Shown: positions 17,861 through 26,614, counted from the stretch's first letter. The stretch: 64,000 nt of DNA from Enterococcaceae bacterium (GCA_022649665.1 JALCOL010000012.1:19287-83286); one strand, 5' to 3'. Translations and numbers: made by a program. The notes: generated by a model from the sequence alone, not told the origin.

Positions 17861-19003
17861 TCATTCTTCATTTAGTCTTTCTTGCAAAAAGCCAGCACAA
17901 ATTTCAAAACCAATCATTAATGCTTCCTCATCTGGTTTAAATTTTGGATGGTGAAGACCATACGGACTATTCACTCCTAGCCAAAACATCATTCCCGGAA
18001 AAATATTCGATAGAAACCCAAAATCTTCCCCAGCCAGTGTCGGCTTTGCAATTTCAAAAGCGATATCCGTTCTGTGTTTGATATAGTTGATAAACTTATG
18101 GGTTAATTCCTCATTATTGATTACCGGTAGATATCCGCGGTAATTAAAATCAAGAGTTATCTTGCAATCATGAAAAACTTCGATACTGGCAGCTGATTTT
18201 TTTAAATTCGTTTCGAGTTTCTCTTTCGTTTCTTCGTTCAAACTTCTGATTGTCCCTTTCAAAGAGACTTTTCCTGGCAAGATATTATAAACATCTCCAC
18301 CTGTTATTACACCGTAGGAAATCACTGCCGGCTCTAACGGATCTTTTTTACGACTGATGATCTGCTGCGTTTGCTGAATAAAATCTGCAGCTGCGACAAT
18401 TAGGTCAGCTGAATTTTGCGGCATTGCAGCGTGCCCGGATGTTCCTTCAAAAGTAACTGTTAATTCACAAGCTGACGCGAACAGCACTCCTGATCTAGTA
18501 CTGACTGTCCCTGTCGGCAAACTCGGATTACAGTGCAGTGCATATATTTCAGTCGGTTCCCACCCCGCTAATAAATGATTATTATAGATACGTTGCCCGC
18601 CACATTCATTTTCTTCTGCCGGTTGAAACAAGATCAATAAATTGTCAGCCGGTTGAATCTTGCTGAAATAGTCGAGCAGTTCCAGAGCAATTGCCGTATG
18701 AACATCGTGACCACATGCATGCATCCACCCCGGATGGACAGATGCATAGCTGTCGCCAGTTTCTTCTGTGATCGGCAAACCATCGATATCTGCACGCCAA
18801 CCAATTGTTCGTTTGCTTTTATTTTTCCCTTCGAAAAATACAGCAACTGCTGTTTCTTGTACTCGATAATTAATCCAGCTCTTTGAAATTTTCTTTACGC
18901 GTTCCAAAATATAACGGCTTGTTTCATATTCTTGCAAGCCTTCTTCAGGAATTCGATGAAGATCTCTTCTTGTTAAAATAATTTTTTCTGATTCATTCGT
19001 CAA
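17861..19003 (-). CDS. M20 family amidohydrolase/deacylase
   Basis: The 380-residue enzyme belongs to the M20D group (N-acyl-amino-acid deacylases, N-acetyldiaminopimelate deacetylase, IAA-amino-acid hydrolases). Metal and catalytic residues are visible in HACGHDVHTA and FQPAEENECGG, and the dimer domain in ASACELTVTFEGTSGHAAMPQ. It hydrolyses an N-acyl amino acid in the cytoplasm. The start is TTG at 19003, with GAGGTGATG in front; it overlaps the C-S lyase gene by 11 bases. As the last gene of the GH4-PTS operon it may remove the acyl group from an N-acylated cysteine or cysteine conjugate. Diaminopimelate synthesis is the alternative, but the operon argues against it. Confidence 0.85.
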   Translation of the reverse strand: MTNESEKIILTRRDLHRIPEEGLQEYETSRYILERVKKISKSWINYRVQETAVAVFFEGKNKSKRTIGWRADIDGLPITEETGDSYASVHPGWMHACGHDVHTAIALELLDYFSKIQPADNLLILFQPAEENECGGQRIYNNHLLAGWEPTEIYALHCNPSLPTGTVSTRSGVLFASACELTVTFEGTSGHAAMPQNSADLIVAAADFIQQTQQIISRKKDPLEPAVISYGVITGGDVYNILPGKVSLKGTIRSLNEETKEKLETNLKKSAASIEVFHDCKITLDFNYRGYLPVINNEELTHKFINYIKHRTDIAFEIAKPTLAGEDFGFLSNIFPGMMFWLGVNSPYGLHHPKFKPDEEALMIGFEICAGFLQERLNEE

Positions 19004-20153
19004 TATTCATCACCTCTACCTGATGTAAACTATTTGAAAGATCATCTAACAAATCCTCAATATCTTCAATCCCAACTGATAAGCGAACCAGCCCATCAGT
19101 TACCCCAGCTGCCAAACGATCTTGCTTTGACATACAAGCATGCGACATTGTTGCCGGATATGACAAAATTGATTCTACTCCGCCAAGACTGACTGCTGAA
19201 ATCGGGATCGTGAGGTTTTTGAAAAAATCGGCAACCGCTTGCCTGCTGCCAAGATCAAACGACAGAACCGCCCCACCGCTTTGCGCCTGAGAAAAATGAA
19301 CTGTGCTCTTTTCATGTGTCGCGAGTCCCGGATAATAAACTTTTTTGACAGCCTCATTTGTTGCTAGAAATTCTGCGATTTTTTTTGCATTCTCAGTACT
19401 TCTTTCAAACCTAATGCCTAATGTTTTCAGCCCACGCAACACTAGCCAAGCATCTTCCGGGCCTAAAATGCTGCCAAAAGTGACCTGCCTTTTTTTTAAT
19501 GCAGAAAATATCTTCTCATCATTTGTCGCTACCAAACCAGCTACAACATCACTGTGTCCATTGATAAACTTGGTTGCACTGTGGATCACCATATCGACAC
19601 CCAAATCAAGCGGTGTTTGACCTATTGGTGTCATAAAAGTATTATCGATTACTGTTTTCAACTGAAATTTTTTTGCAATTGAGACTACTTCTCGAATATC
19701 TGTAATCTTCAGCAACGGATTTGAGGGAGTTTCAATATAGATCATTTTTGTGTTAGGCTTCAAGTTTTGTCCAATTTCCTCTGCAGTCATTTCTTCCAAA
19801 AAAACACTTGAGATCCCATAATTTGGTAAAAAATCATGAATCAACTGGTAAGCGCCACCATAGATATCTTTAGGCGCTATCACATGATCTCCAGTTTGAA
19901 GTGTCATTAAAGCAGCTGTAATCGCTGCCATTCCTGAAGAAAATGCCAGCCCAAAATTAGCGTTTTCCAGTGTTGCAATCCCATTTTCAAGTGCTTCGAT
20001 TGTCGGATTCCCAAACCGAGTATACGTATATTTTTGTTTATTGAAGATGTCTTCCTGATGGTAGGTTGATACTTGATATTTGGGAAGTGAAGCTGCTCCG
20101 GTCAGCGGATCGACCGATGGAACATCGTGAAGAAGCTTTGTATTAAACTTCAT
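18993..20153 (-). CDS. PLP-dependent cystathionine gamma-lyase/C-S lyase family enzyme
   Basis: The 386-residue protein is a Cys/Met-metabolism PLP enzyme. The PLP lysine lies in HSATKFINGHSD, and other marks are YTYTRFGNPT, FSSGMAAI, ETPSNP and VIDNTFMTP. Members cleave or form C-S bonds (cystathionine lyases and synthases, methionine lyase, cysteine-conjugate lyase). ATG overlaps the NagA-like stop as ATGA. Placed between an amidohydrolase and an N-deacylase, it most likely breaks down cysteine or an S-conjugate released by those enzymes to pyruvate, ammonia and a thiol or sulfide. The exact reaction cannot be told from sequence. Confidence 0.85.
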   Translation of the reverse strand: MKFNTKLLHDVPSVDPLTGAASLPKYQVSTYHQEDIFNKQKYTYTRFGNPTIEALENGIATLENANFGLAFSSGMAAITAALMTLQTGDHVIAPKDIYGGAYQLIHDFLPNYGISSVFLEEMTAEEIGQNLKPNTKMIYIETPSNPLLKITDIREVVSIAKKFQLKTVIDNTFMTPIGQTPLDLGVDMVIHSATKFINGHSDVVAGLVATNDEKIFSALKKRQVTFGSILGPEDAWLVLRGLKTLGIRFERSTENAKKIAEFLATNEAVKKVYYPGLATHEKSTVHFSQAQSGGAVLSFDLGSRQAVADFFKNLTIPISAVSLGGVESILSYPATMSHACMSKQDRLAAGVTDGLVRLSVGIEDIEDLLDDLSNSLHQVEVMNIDE

Positions 20154-21334
20154 TGGATCATTTCCTTCTTTTCAAATGCCTTTTCTCCGCAGCAATAAGT
20201 TGCTAAAAGTGTATTATGATCATCAACCACAATGAAATCTGCATCTTTGCCGGTTTCCAAGCTGCCTTTTCGGTCGTCTATGCGGCATTGGATCGCTGGA
20301 TTCAAGCTGGCAACAATCGCAATATCTGCAAGCGTAGCACCGGTATATTTGAGCATATTTTGAACACAGCCAATCATCGTCATCGGCACTCCAGGGTGCA
20401 TATTTCCACCATCATAAGGTGTAAAAAGCCTTCCATCCTTTACATCAACTTCCCGGTCCATCATTTGATAATGTCCATCCGGCAAGCCTTTAAGCGCTGA
20501 AGCATCCGTCGTCAGGATCATCCGATTCACGCCTTTCACGCGAAAAATCATTTTCCAAATTTCCGGATGAATCGAATATGTGTCAAAACCAGCCATCTCA
20601 GCATAGATCCCATCATTGCACAGCCCCACCCCGCTGATTCCTAGTTCACGATGATGCATGCTGCGCATGCCATTGAACAAATGTGTTACTTGATTACATC
20701 CGGCTTCGATTGCAGCATTCATTTCTTTCATTGTTGCATTTGAATGTCCTGCAGAAACCACCACTTTATTTTCAATCAAACATCTGATCACTTCGATCGC
20801 ACCTGGCAGCTCAGGAGCGATCGTCATGATCTTCATGTTCCCATTCGATAGCTGCAACCATTTTTTGAGCGCATCGATATCCGGATCGATAATTGCTCCT
20901 TCCGGCTGCAATCCAGCTTTATCGATATTTAAAAATGGTCCTTCAATATTTGTTCCTAAAACATCACATATTCCGCTTTTTTTCTCTGACATATAACGAT
21001 TGATCCGTAAAATAAAATCAGCGATTTGTCGCGCTGGCATCGCGCCGATGGTGGGAATCACCGCAGTGATCCCCTCCTGCGGCAAGATGTGCATCAATTT
21101 TTCAATGTCATCCAACTCCGCCGTCATAAAGTCAATTCCATAGCCGCCATGATCGTGGCTATCAATCAGCCCTGGCAAAATGCAATATTCTCGATAACGT
21201 TCATCGAGATTTTCATAGTCTGTATTTTGATCGTAGTATGCGACCGACTGGATTTTTCCATTTGAAACTACCAGGACTCCCTCTTCAAATGTCGTTTTTC
21301 CTGTATAGATTTTGCTGCATCGATATGTTTTCAT
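20150..21334 (-). CDS. NagA-like N-acyl-glucosamine-6-phosphate amidohydrolase, divergent
   Basis: The 394-residue TIM-barrel enzyme follows the NagA pattern: metal site DSHDHGG, EGPFLN, SAGHSNA, THLFNGM and the catalytic Asp in LTTDAS. NagA frees acetate from GlcNAc-6-phosphate. Here the loop after EGPFLN, usually KKGAHNP, reads DKAGLQPEG, so the acyl pocket may differ. ATG overlaps the PTS gene stop as ATGA. With a GlcNAc-type PTS and a GH4 glycosidase in the same operon it probably acts on an N-acyl-glucosamine-6-phosphate with an acyl group other than acetate. Confidence 0.8.
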   Translation of the reverse strand: MKTYRCSKIYTGKTTFEEGVLVVSNGKIQSVAYYDQNTDYENLDERYREYCILPGLIDSHDHGGYGIDFMTAELDDIEKLMHILPQEGITAVIPTIGAMPARQIADFILRINRYMSEKKSGICDVLGTNIEGPFLNIDKAGLQPEGAIIDPDIDALKKWLQLSNGNMKIMTIAPELPGAIEVIRCLIENKVVVSAGHSNATMKEMNAAIEAGCNQVTHLFNGMRSMHHRELGISGVGLCNDGIYAEMAGFDTYSIHPEIWKMIFRVKGVNRMILTTDASALKGLPDGHYQMMDREVDVKDGRLFTPYDGGNMHPGVPMTMIGCVQNMLKYTGATLADIAIVASLNPAIQCRIDDRKGSLETGKDADFIVVDDHNTLLATYCCGEKAFEKKEMIQ

Positions 21335-22779
21335 GACGGCTGCTCCTGCTTCGGCGCTACTTCTTCAACTAATTGCTTGATTTGCGGTGCTAGCTGTTCA
21401 ACTTCCAATCCGACCACCACGTGCACTTTTTTGTTTGCCATCTTCATCACTTCAATAATTCCCAAGTTCTTTAACCCAGCAACATCAATCTTATCAGGAT
21501 CTTTGACTTCCAAACGCAAACGTGTGATGCAGTTGTCAATGGAAATCAAGTTAGCGGCTCCACCCAAAAGCGGAAGTATTTTCTTCGCTTTTTCGGTAAT
21601 CGATAGTTTAGCGGCCGCAGCAGTTGCGGTTGCTGGTTCGCGTCCCGGTGTTTTCAGATCAAATTTCTTGATCATAAAAGTGAAGGTGAAGTAATAGACA
21701 GCACCTAAGGCAAGCCCAATCGCTAAAATCATAAACGGCCTGGTCGCTCGATTAAATTGCAGAACATAGTCGATGATTCCTGATCCGCCGACCCCGACGA
21801 TTTTTGCACCGAAAATATTACATACCACATTGGAAAGTCCCAGTAAAACCGCATGCGTCAAGAATAATAATGGTGATACAAACATAAAGGAAAATTCGAT
21901 TGGTTCAGTGATCCCGGTAATAAATGAAGTCAACGCAGCACCGAAGAGAAGCCCTTTGACTTTCTCTTTGTTTTCCGGTCTGGCACAGTGATACATTGCC
22001 AATGCTGCCCCTGGCAGACCAAACATCATCATCGGGAAGAAGCCTGCCACGAATCTTCCGGCAGTCGGGTCGCCTGCAAAGTAACGCGGGATTTCACCAA
22101 CGACTCCGGCAAATTGCGGCAAACTAGAAGGAAGCTGCATTTGAATATATGTGTTGATGATATGGTGAAGACCAGTTGGAATCAGCAATCGATTTAATAC
22201 CCCAAAGAAGAACGGCCCGGCAGAAGCATTCCCGATCGCCACCCCTAAATGATTGATCATGCTATCTAACGGCGGAAAAGCGTAAGCCAATACCCACGAT
22301 ACAATAATTGCAAAAAATGAAGCCATAATTGCTACTAAACGTCGTCCGCTAAAAAATGATAAAGCTGCTGGTAATTGTTTGTCTTTAAACTTCTCATAAG
22401 ACAGTCCCGCTACGATCCCAGCAATAATCCCAATCAAGATATTATTTTCGACATTGGCAACAGCGACTCGCCCAAATGAGTTTAGCCCCGTATCGCCTTT
22501 TTGCAAAGTACGAACCAAAATTTCATAAACAATCACTGCCGAAAGTCCGGCTGCAACATTTTTATCCTTCGCAATACCACCTGCCACACTGACTGCAAAT
22601 AAAATCGGCAAAATTGCAAAAATCGTCCAGGCTGCAGTTTTTAAGAATGGAATATTTAACAGATCCTGGTCAGAAATACGATTCAAAATTGCGGCAGCTG
22701 GCATTACGGAGATCGCTAGCAGCATCGATCTTCCGAGAAGCTGCAGCCCATCGCTGACCTTCTTCATGATTTTTCTCAT
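21331..22779 (-). CDS. PTS EIICB, glucose/N-acetylglucosamine family
   Basis: The 482-residue membrane protein has the EIIC domain (about 1-390, ten or so membrane segments, NRLLIPTGLHH, GITEPIEFSF) and a C-terminal EIIB domain with the phosphorylated Cys in DNCITRLRL near residue 416. It imports a sugar and phosphorylates it at O6. No EIIA is fused or nearby, so it depends on an EIIA encoded elsewhere. Similarity to NagE-type permeases suggests an N-acylated glucosamine or a glycoside of it as substrate. The ATG follows AAAGAGGAGGATC and sits 15 bases after the GH4 gene. Confidence 0.88.
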   Translation of the reverse strand: MRKIMKKVSDGLQLLGRSMLLAISVMPAAAILNRISDQDLLNIPFLKTAAWTIFAILPILFAVSVAGGIAKDKNVAAGLSAVIVYEILVRTLQKGDTGLNSFGRVAVANVENNILIGIIAGIVAGLSYEKFKDKQLPAALSFFSGRRLVAIMASFFAIIVSWVLAYAFPPLDSMINHLGVAIGNASAGPFFFGVLNRLLIPTGLHHIINTYIQMQLPSSLPQFAGVVGEIPRYFAGDPTAGRFVAGFFPMMMFGLPGAALAMYHCARPENKEKVKGLLFGAALTSFITGITEPIEFSFMFVSPLLFLTHAVLLGLSNVVCNIFGAKIVGVGGSGIIDYVLQFNRATRPFMILAIGLALGAVYYFTFTFMIKKFDLKTPGREPATATAAAAKLSITEKAKKILPLLGGAANLISIDNCITRLRLEVKDPDKIDVAGLKNLGIIEVMKMANKKVHVVVGLEVEQLAPQIKQLVEEVAPKQEQPS

Positions 22780-22794
22780 TTTGATCCTCCTCTT

Positions 22795-24129
22795 TTACTT
22801 AAGCGCCGGCCATAGATCCCCGTTAGCAATAATAAATTCATCCAAAACTGCTTTTGCCACCCTAGCAGAAGGAACCGTTTGATTTAATGTAAACGCTTGC
22901 AAAACTTTTTGATATGAATGCTCAAAATATCCATCTACCAGCAACTTTTCAGCAGCATTTTGCGCTTCCATCAACCCCTTGTGAAAATCATTGATTTCAA
23001 AACGCAGCGAAATCGGCTCAGCACCTGTTCGGCCGACATATGCCGGAATTTCGACTACCGCATCGTGACGCAAATTTGGGATCGCCCCCATATTTGGCAT
23101 AATCAGCATGAAGCGATCATGGTTGTCATTTAAAATAGAAACTGCCATGTCAACAATATATTGCCCATGTGCCCCAAAATTAAAATTTAAAATTTCGCCG
23201 CTTTCTTTTCTTCTGATTTTTGCAGCCATTTCTTTTGTATTTTTTTCCCGACCATCCATTACCATATTCGCTCGTGTATAGTTCGGATCAGAATGCTCCA
23301 CAACTATGTCTGGATATAAATAATACTCAAGATAATTATTCGGCAGATAACCCGGAAATTCTTTACTGATCAAACACAACATGTCCCAAGCGGATTGCCA
23401 TGTTTGGTCGCCCGCGTTGAAGTCAGCAATTTTTAGACCAAATTCATCTAATTTATCTAATATTTCAGGCAAAATATCCCGATCGATTGATTTATCATAA
23501 ATCGATTGATACCAGCCAAAATGATTAAGTCCATAATAAATCGGGATCCAATTTTTTCGGTCATATCCAAAATTATCCGCAATCGTTTCTTCGATCGAGA
23601 TCGTCATATCACACGCATTCAGCATTTTGATATTTGGATATTGCCGGCGGATCGCTTCAGAAATCAACGTTTCTGGATTTGTATAGTTCAAGATCCAAGC
23701 TTCTGGTGCATACTTTTCCACATAAGAGACAATCTCCAATAATCCGCTGATTGAGCGCAACCCAAAAGAAAAGCCACCCAAACCGCAAGTCTCTTGTCCG
23801 ACAATTCCATGCTTCAAAGGAATCTTTTCATCGATTTCTCTCATTTTCATTCCGCCAACGCGGATTTGCGAAAAAACAAAATCAGCTTTCATAAATGCTT
23901 CTTCCGGAATAGCCGTTTGCCGCAATCTCACTTGTTCCTGTAAGTTTTCTTTTTCCAGCATGTAATGAATGATTTGGAACATATCATCATTGCGTACTTC
24001 ATCAATATCGTACAAAGTGATCTGTGAAAAATCGAAATTTGTCCGGCTGTCGATCATTGCTTGAATTATTCCTGGTGTATAGGTGCTCCCTCCTCCCGCG
24101 ATGACAATGTTTAAGTTTTTATTACGCAT
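22795..24129 (-). CDS. GH4 6-phospho-glycosidase, alpha-type signature
   Basis: The 444-residue enzyme is a family 4 glycosidase, the NAD+ and Mn2+ dependent type that works by oxidation and elimination. It has the NAD loop VIAGGGSTYTPG, the ILNYTNP motif and, near residue 172, NACDMT. In GH4, a CDMP signature marks 6-phospho-alpha-glucosidases while CNVP marks beta enzymes; CDMT is nearest the alpha type. It would cleave the phosphorylated glycoside delivered by the adjoining PTS. First gene of the operon, with AAAGGCGGGTG before ATG, and transcribed away from the RpiR gene under a cre-like site. Confidence 0.85.
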   Translation of the reverse strand: MRNKNLNIVIAGGGSTYTPGIIQAMIDSRTNFDFSQITLYDIDEVRNDDMFQIIHYMLEKENLQEQVRLRQTAIPEEAFMKADFVFSQIRVGGMKMREIDEKIPLKHGIVGQETCGLGGFSFGLRSISGLLEIVSYVEKYAPEAWILNYTNPETLISEAIRRQYPNIKMLNACDMTISIEETIADNFGYDRKNWIPIYYGLNHFGWYQSIYDKSIDRDILPEILDKLDEFGLKIADFNAGDQTWQSAWDMLCLISKEFPGYLPNNYLEYYLYPDIVVEHSDPNYTRANMVMDGREKNTKEMAAKIRRKESGEILNFNFGAHGQYIVDMAVSILNDNHDRFMLIMPNMGAIPNLRHDAVVEIPAYVGRTGAEPISLRFEINDFHKGLMEAQNAAEKLLVDGYFEHSYQKVLQAFTLNQTVPSARVAKAVLDEFIIANGDLWPALK

Positions 24130-24164
24130 TGAACTTCACCCGCCTTTCTTTATGCTATACTCAT

Positions 24165-24261
24165 ATTATAATCTGGTGAATAATAAATTGAATATTTCTC
24201 ATTGAAAGCGGTTATAGTTACATTTTTTGATTTCTATTTCACTTGATGAAATTCATTTCAT
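24165..24261. promoter_or_regulatory. divergent control region: -10 box, cre-like site, RpiR-type palindromes
   Basis: On the minus strand TATAAT (24165-24170) serves the GH4 operon. TGAAAGCGGTTATA (24203-24216) matches 13 of 14 positions of the catabolite response element. Two overlapping palindromes, ATTTCA-5-TGAAAT (24236-24252) and ATGAAAT-2-ATTTCAT (24246-24261), lie just before the RpiR gene and are good candidates for its operator. Confidence 0.6.
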
Positions 24262-24278
24262 GAAAGGAGGAGCCAAAG

Positions 24279-25046
24279 ATGATGCGCTTAGAAGAACGAA
24301 TTAATCGACTTGATGGCCTTTCAAATACCGAATACAGCTTGATTGAATACATATTATCTGCCAAAAACAAAATAATTAATATGCAAACATCTGACTTAGC
24401 TAAAGCAACCTATACTTCTCCCGCAAGCGTGACCCGGTTAGCAAAGAAACTTGGCTTCTCCGGATTTAATGAAATGAAATATTTTCTTAAAAACGAACTG
24501 CAAACCCAAAGCAAAGTCAAAGCTGAAAGTTGGGAGCTGCTTCAAACCGACATCGAAAAAACGATCAATTTGATTTCTAAAACAAGCCTCTTACAGATTA
24601 ATGAGATTATTTCGAAATCGAAACACGTTTTTGTTTTCGGAACCGGTTGGGGAGAACGCAATGCTGCACAGCTTTTTGTGCGCAACTTCTTAACGATCGG
24701 TGTCTATTTGATCCCAATCCCTTCGATCACAGAATACCGCTGGATTACTGAGACAATTAAGCCGGAAGATGCTGTGATCGTTGTTTCTTTCAGTGGAGAA
24801 AATAAAGAAGTCACCCAAGTATCTGAATTGATCCAGTTAAAGGGTGCCAAAATCATCTCGATCACGCCGTTATCTAAAAATCACCTATCGAGTTTGACTA
24901 CCTACAATCTCTACTATCAAACATCAGAATTATACAAAACTTCTATCGATCCAAGTGCGGAATACAATATGTTTACTACCCTACATATCGTCTTGGATGC
25001 GCTCTTCAGAAATTATTTTGATAATTTCCCTACAAACACACCATAA
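24279..25046 (+). CDS. RpiR/MurR family regulator with SIS domain
   Basis: The 255-residue protein has an N-terminal helix-turn-helix of RpiR type (TSDLAKATYTSPASVTRLAKKLGFSGFNEMKYFLK) and a C-terminal SIS domain (VFVFGTGWGERNAAQ, VIVVSFSGENKE) that binds a phosphorylated sugar. It is divergent from the GH4-PTS operon and most likely controls it in response to an amino-sugar phosphate. The start at 24279 follows AAAGGAGGAGCC; a second ATG lies directly after it. Two AAATT-type palindromes upstream could be its sites. Confidence 0.88.
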   Translation: MMRLEERINRLDGLSNTEYSLIEYILSAKNKIINMQTSDLAKATYTSPASVTRLAKKLGFSGFNEMKYFLKNELQTQSKVKAESWELLQTDIEKTINLISKTSLLQINEIISKSKHVFVFGTGWGERNAAQLFVRNFLTIGVYLIPIPSITEYRWITETIKPEDAVIVVSFSGENKEVTQVSELIQLKGAKIISITPLSKNHLSSLTTYNLYYQTSELYKTSIDPSAEYNMFTTLHIVLDALFRNYFDNFPTNTP

Positions 25047-25065
25047 AAAATTTCCTTTAGGCATT

Positions 25066-25107
25066 AAAAAACCGTGAAATGACTTTTCTGATCATTTCAC
25101 GGTTTTT
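25066..25107. terminator. intrinsic terminator after the RpiR gene
   Basis: AAAAACCGTGAAATGA and its complement TCATTTCACGGTTTTT form a 16-bp stem ending in T-run, 20 bases after the RpiR stop. Confidence 0.85.
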
Positions 25108-25117
25108 ATTATAATTT

Positions 25118-25699
25118 TCTAACAATTGTTTAAAATTTTGCCACTTTGTTATAACTGTCGTATTGGATCCGGAATTATCTTCAATCAAAATTGAAGAAAT
25201 CAACTATGAATACATTATTATGCTGATCCAGTCCTTTGTTCCTGATGAGAAAGATGAATATGAGCTGCTTCCGAACTATGATCAAAAAGCGATTGCCGAA
25301 GTTGATAAATATTTGCAGGACTTGTCGCGCAACAATCCAAAATTGGCAGATTTGATTACTTCTTTATGGAAAGAAATCAAGGTCGATCCAGAAAATTATC
25401 GCGGACAAGTTATCTCCATTTTGCTGGAAAATAAGATTCAAAAAGCAATCAATCAACAAAGCAATCATTTTGCAGGATCCTGGGGACTTGATCCGCAAGC
25501 CGTTCGCTTTTATATTGAAAGCTTTAATCCACGTCGCGAAAAACAAATCGGCGAAGCGGAAGTTAAAGCAACCAGCGACTATCAGCAATATAAAACTGTT
25601 TCCTCTGCTCCTGTCAGCAAATTGAAATATCGAAAATCATATTTTGGAGCTCTGAATAATATGATCCGCACTGATATTCTTCCACTTCAAACACGCTAA
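25118..25699 (+). pseudogene. hsdR: C-terminal fragment of type I restriction subunit HsdR
   Basis: About 178 residues are open with no ribosome site or good start. The text EEINYEYIIMLIQSF, NPKLADLITSLWKEI, PENYRGQ and later FNPRREKQIGEAE, ATSDYQQYK, SKLKYRKSYF, DILPL matches the helical C-terminal domain of HsdR, which contacts the methylase core. HsdR is normally about 1000 residues, so the motor and nuclease parts are lost. No hsdM or hsdS is in the window. It marks a lost restriction system at the edge of the lower-GC GH4 operon segment. A hairpin follows it at 25703. Confidence 0.7.
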
Positions 25700-25702
25700 T
25701 TG

Positions 25703-25745
25703 AAAAAGACTGACCAGAAATACCTCTTTCTGATCAGTCTTTTTT
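25703..25745. terminator. hairpin between the hsdR remnant and the adenylyltransferase gene
   Basis: GACTGACCAGAAA and TTTCTGATCAGTC pair with one mismatch around a 6-base loop, with A-run before and T-run after, so it can act in both directions for these convergent units. Confidence 0.8.
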
Positions 25746-26614
25746 CAGCGAAAGCGTTTGGCGAGCTCCGGCTCATTTTTGCTGAGCAGATAGCGAAAAG
25801 GAACGCGCTCCAATTGCTGAAAAGGAGTGGGGTCAAGAGCTAAAAAATGTACAAGTGCAGTGAGCTGCTTTTTTTCGAGCCAACTCATGCGCTCCAGCGA
25901 ATCAAGCATGTGTTCAGAAGAATCGGTGCAGTAGGTTTTCATGAGCATCTGAAAATCGCTTGGATCTAAATAGTTCATGATCTGGGTGTTCTGTTTCCCG
26001 TAGCTGCGCCGAAAACCGTGATCGATGCCGACTGTCCAAGCGATTTTGCGCAAGAGTTCGTTGCGGGTCAAATCAAGCGCGGCTTCCGCTGACAGCCACT
26101 CTCGGCGCAAGACAGCTTTCAATGTATTGCACGTCTGCCAGGCAAATTCGTTCGCTGAGCTGTACAAAAGCTTTGCTGTCGGCGGCGCGAGCCAGTACTG
26201 CGTATCATGCGGCACGATTTCTTTATGGATGCGGTGGTCTTTGTCGCCGATGACCTTCGTCAGTGTATCTGCTTTCAAATACTCGCTGAGTTGTGCGAGC
26301 GTTCGAAATTGAAAATCGATCCGGATCCCGCTTGTATATTGTACAAGATAGATATATCCCGTCCCAGCAGTAAAATCTGGCGGGTACAAGCCATCTGTTT
26401 CCGGCTCACTCATGATCAAGATCTCGCCGAATCGAGCTAAAAAAGCGGGATCATGAAGATATTTGTCAATCTTCTCGGCGAAAAAGACGACATCGTAGTC
26501 TTGGAATTTATCTGCCGGGATCTTTTCATTTACTCTGGAGCCGTTCATCGCAAAAAGCCGCAAATCGCTCTCCTGCCAAAAGAAGTCTTTCAGTCGCGCC
26601 ATTGTCGGATCCAT
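25745..26614 (-). CDS. AadK/ANT(6)-like aminoglycoside 6-adenylyltransferase
   Basis: The 289-residue protein belongs to the streptomycin adenylyltransferase family. The nucleotidyltransferase mark MNGSRVNEK with DYDVVFF (metal-binding Asp pair) is near residue 24-45, and RIDFQF supplies the third acidic residue. Family enzymes transfer AMP from ATP to the 6-OH of streptomycin; many chromosomal members in Firmicutes have no proven resistance role. Normal length is about 285 residues, so the gene is whole. It is monocistronic and has GGGAGAGTGAGCAG before ATG. Resistance cannot be claimed from sequence alone. Confidence 0.8.
   Translation of the reverse strand: MDPTMARLKDFFWQESDLRLFAMNGSRVNEKIPADKFQDYDVVFFAEKIDKYLHDPAFLARFGEILIMSEPETDGLYPPDFTAGTGYIYLVQYTSGIRIDFQFRTLAQLSEYLKADTLTKVIGDKDHRIHKEIVPHDTQYWLAPPTAKLLYSSANEFAWQTCNTLKAVLRREWLSAEAALDLTRNELLRKIAWTVGIDHGFRRSYGKQNTQIMNYLDPSDFQMLMKTYCTDSSEHMLDSLERMSWLEKKQLTALVHFLALDPTPFQQLERVPFRYLLSKNEPELAKRFR

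Noticed and set aside
22795..24129. Calling the GH4 gene a 6-phospho-beta-glucosidase (CelF/LicH), as such genes are often labelled
   Set aside because: The signature is CDMT, nearest to CDMP of alpha enzymes, not CNVP of beta enzymes.
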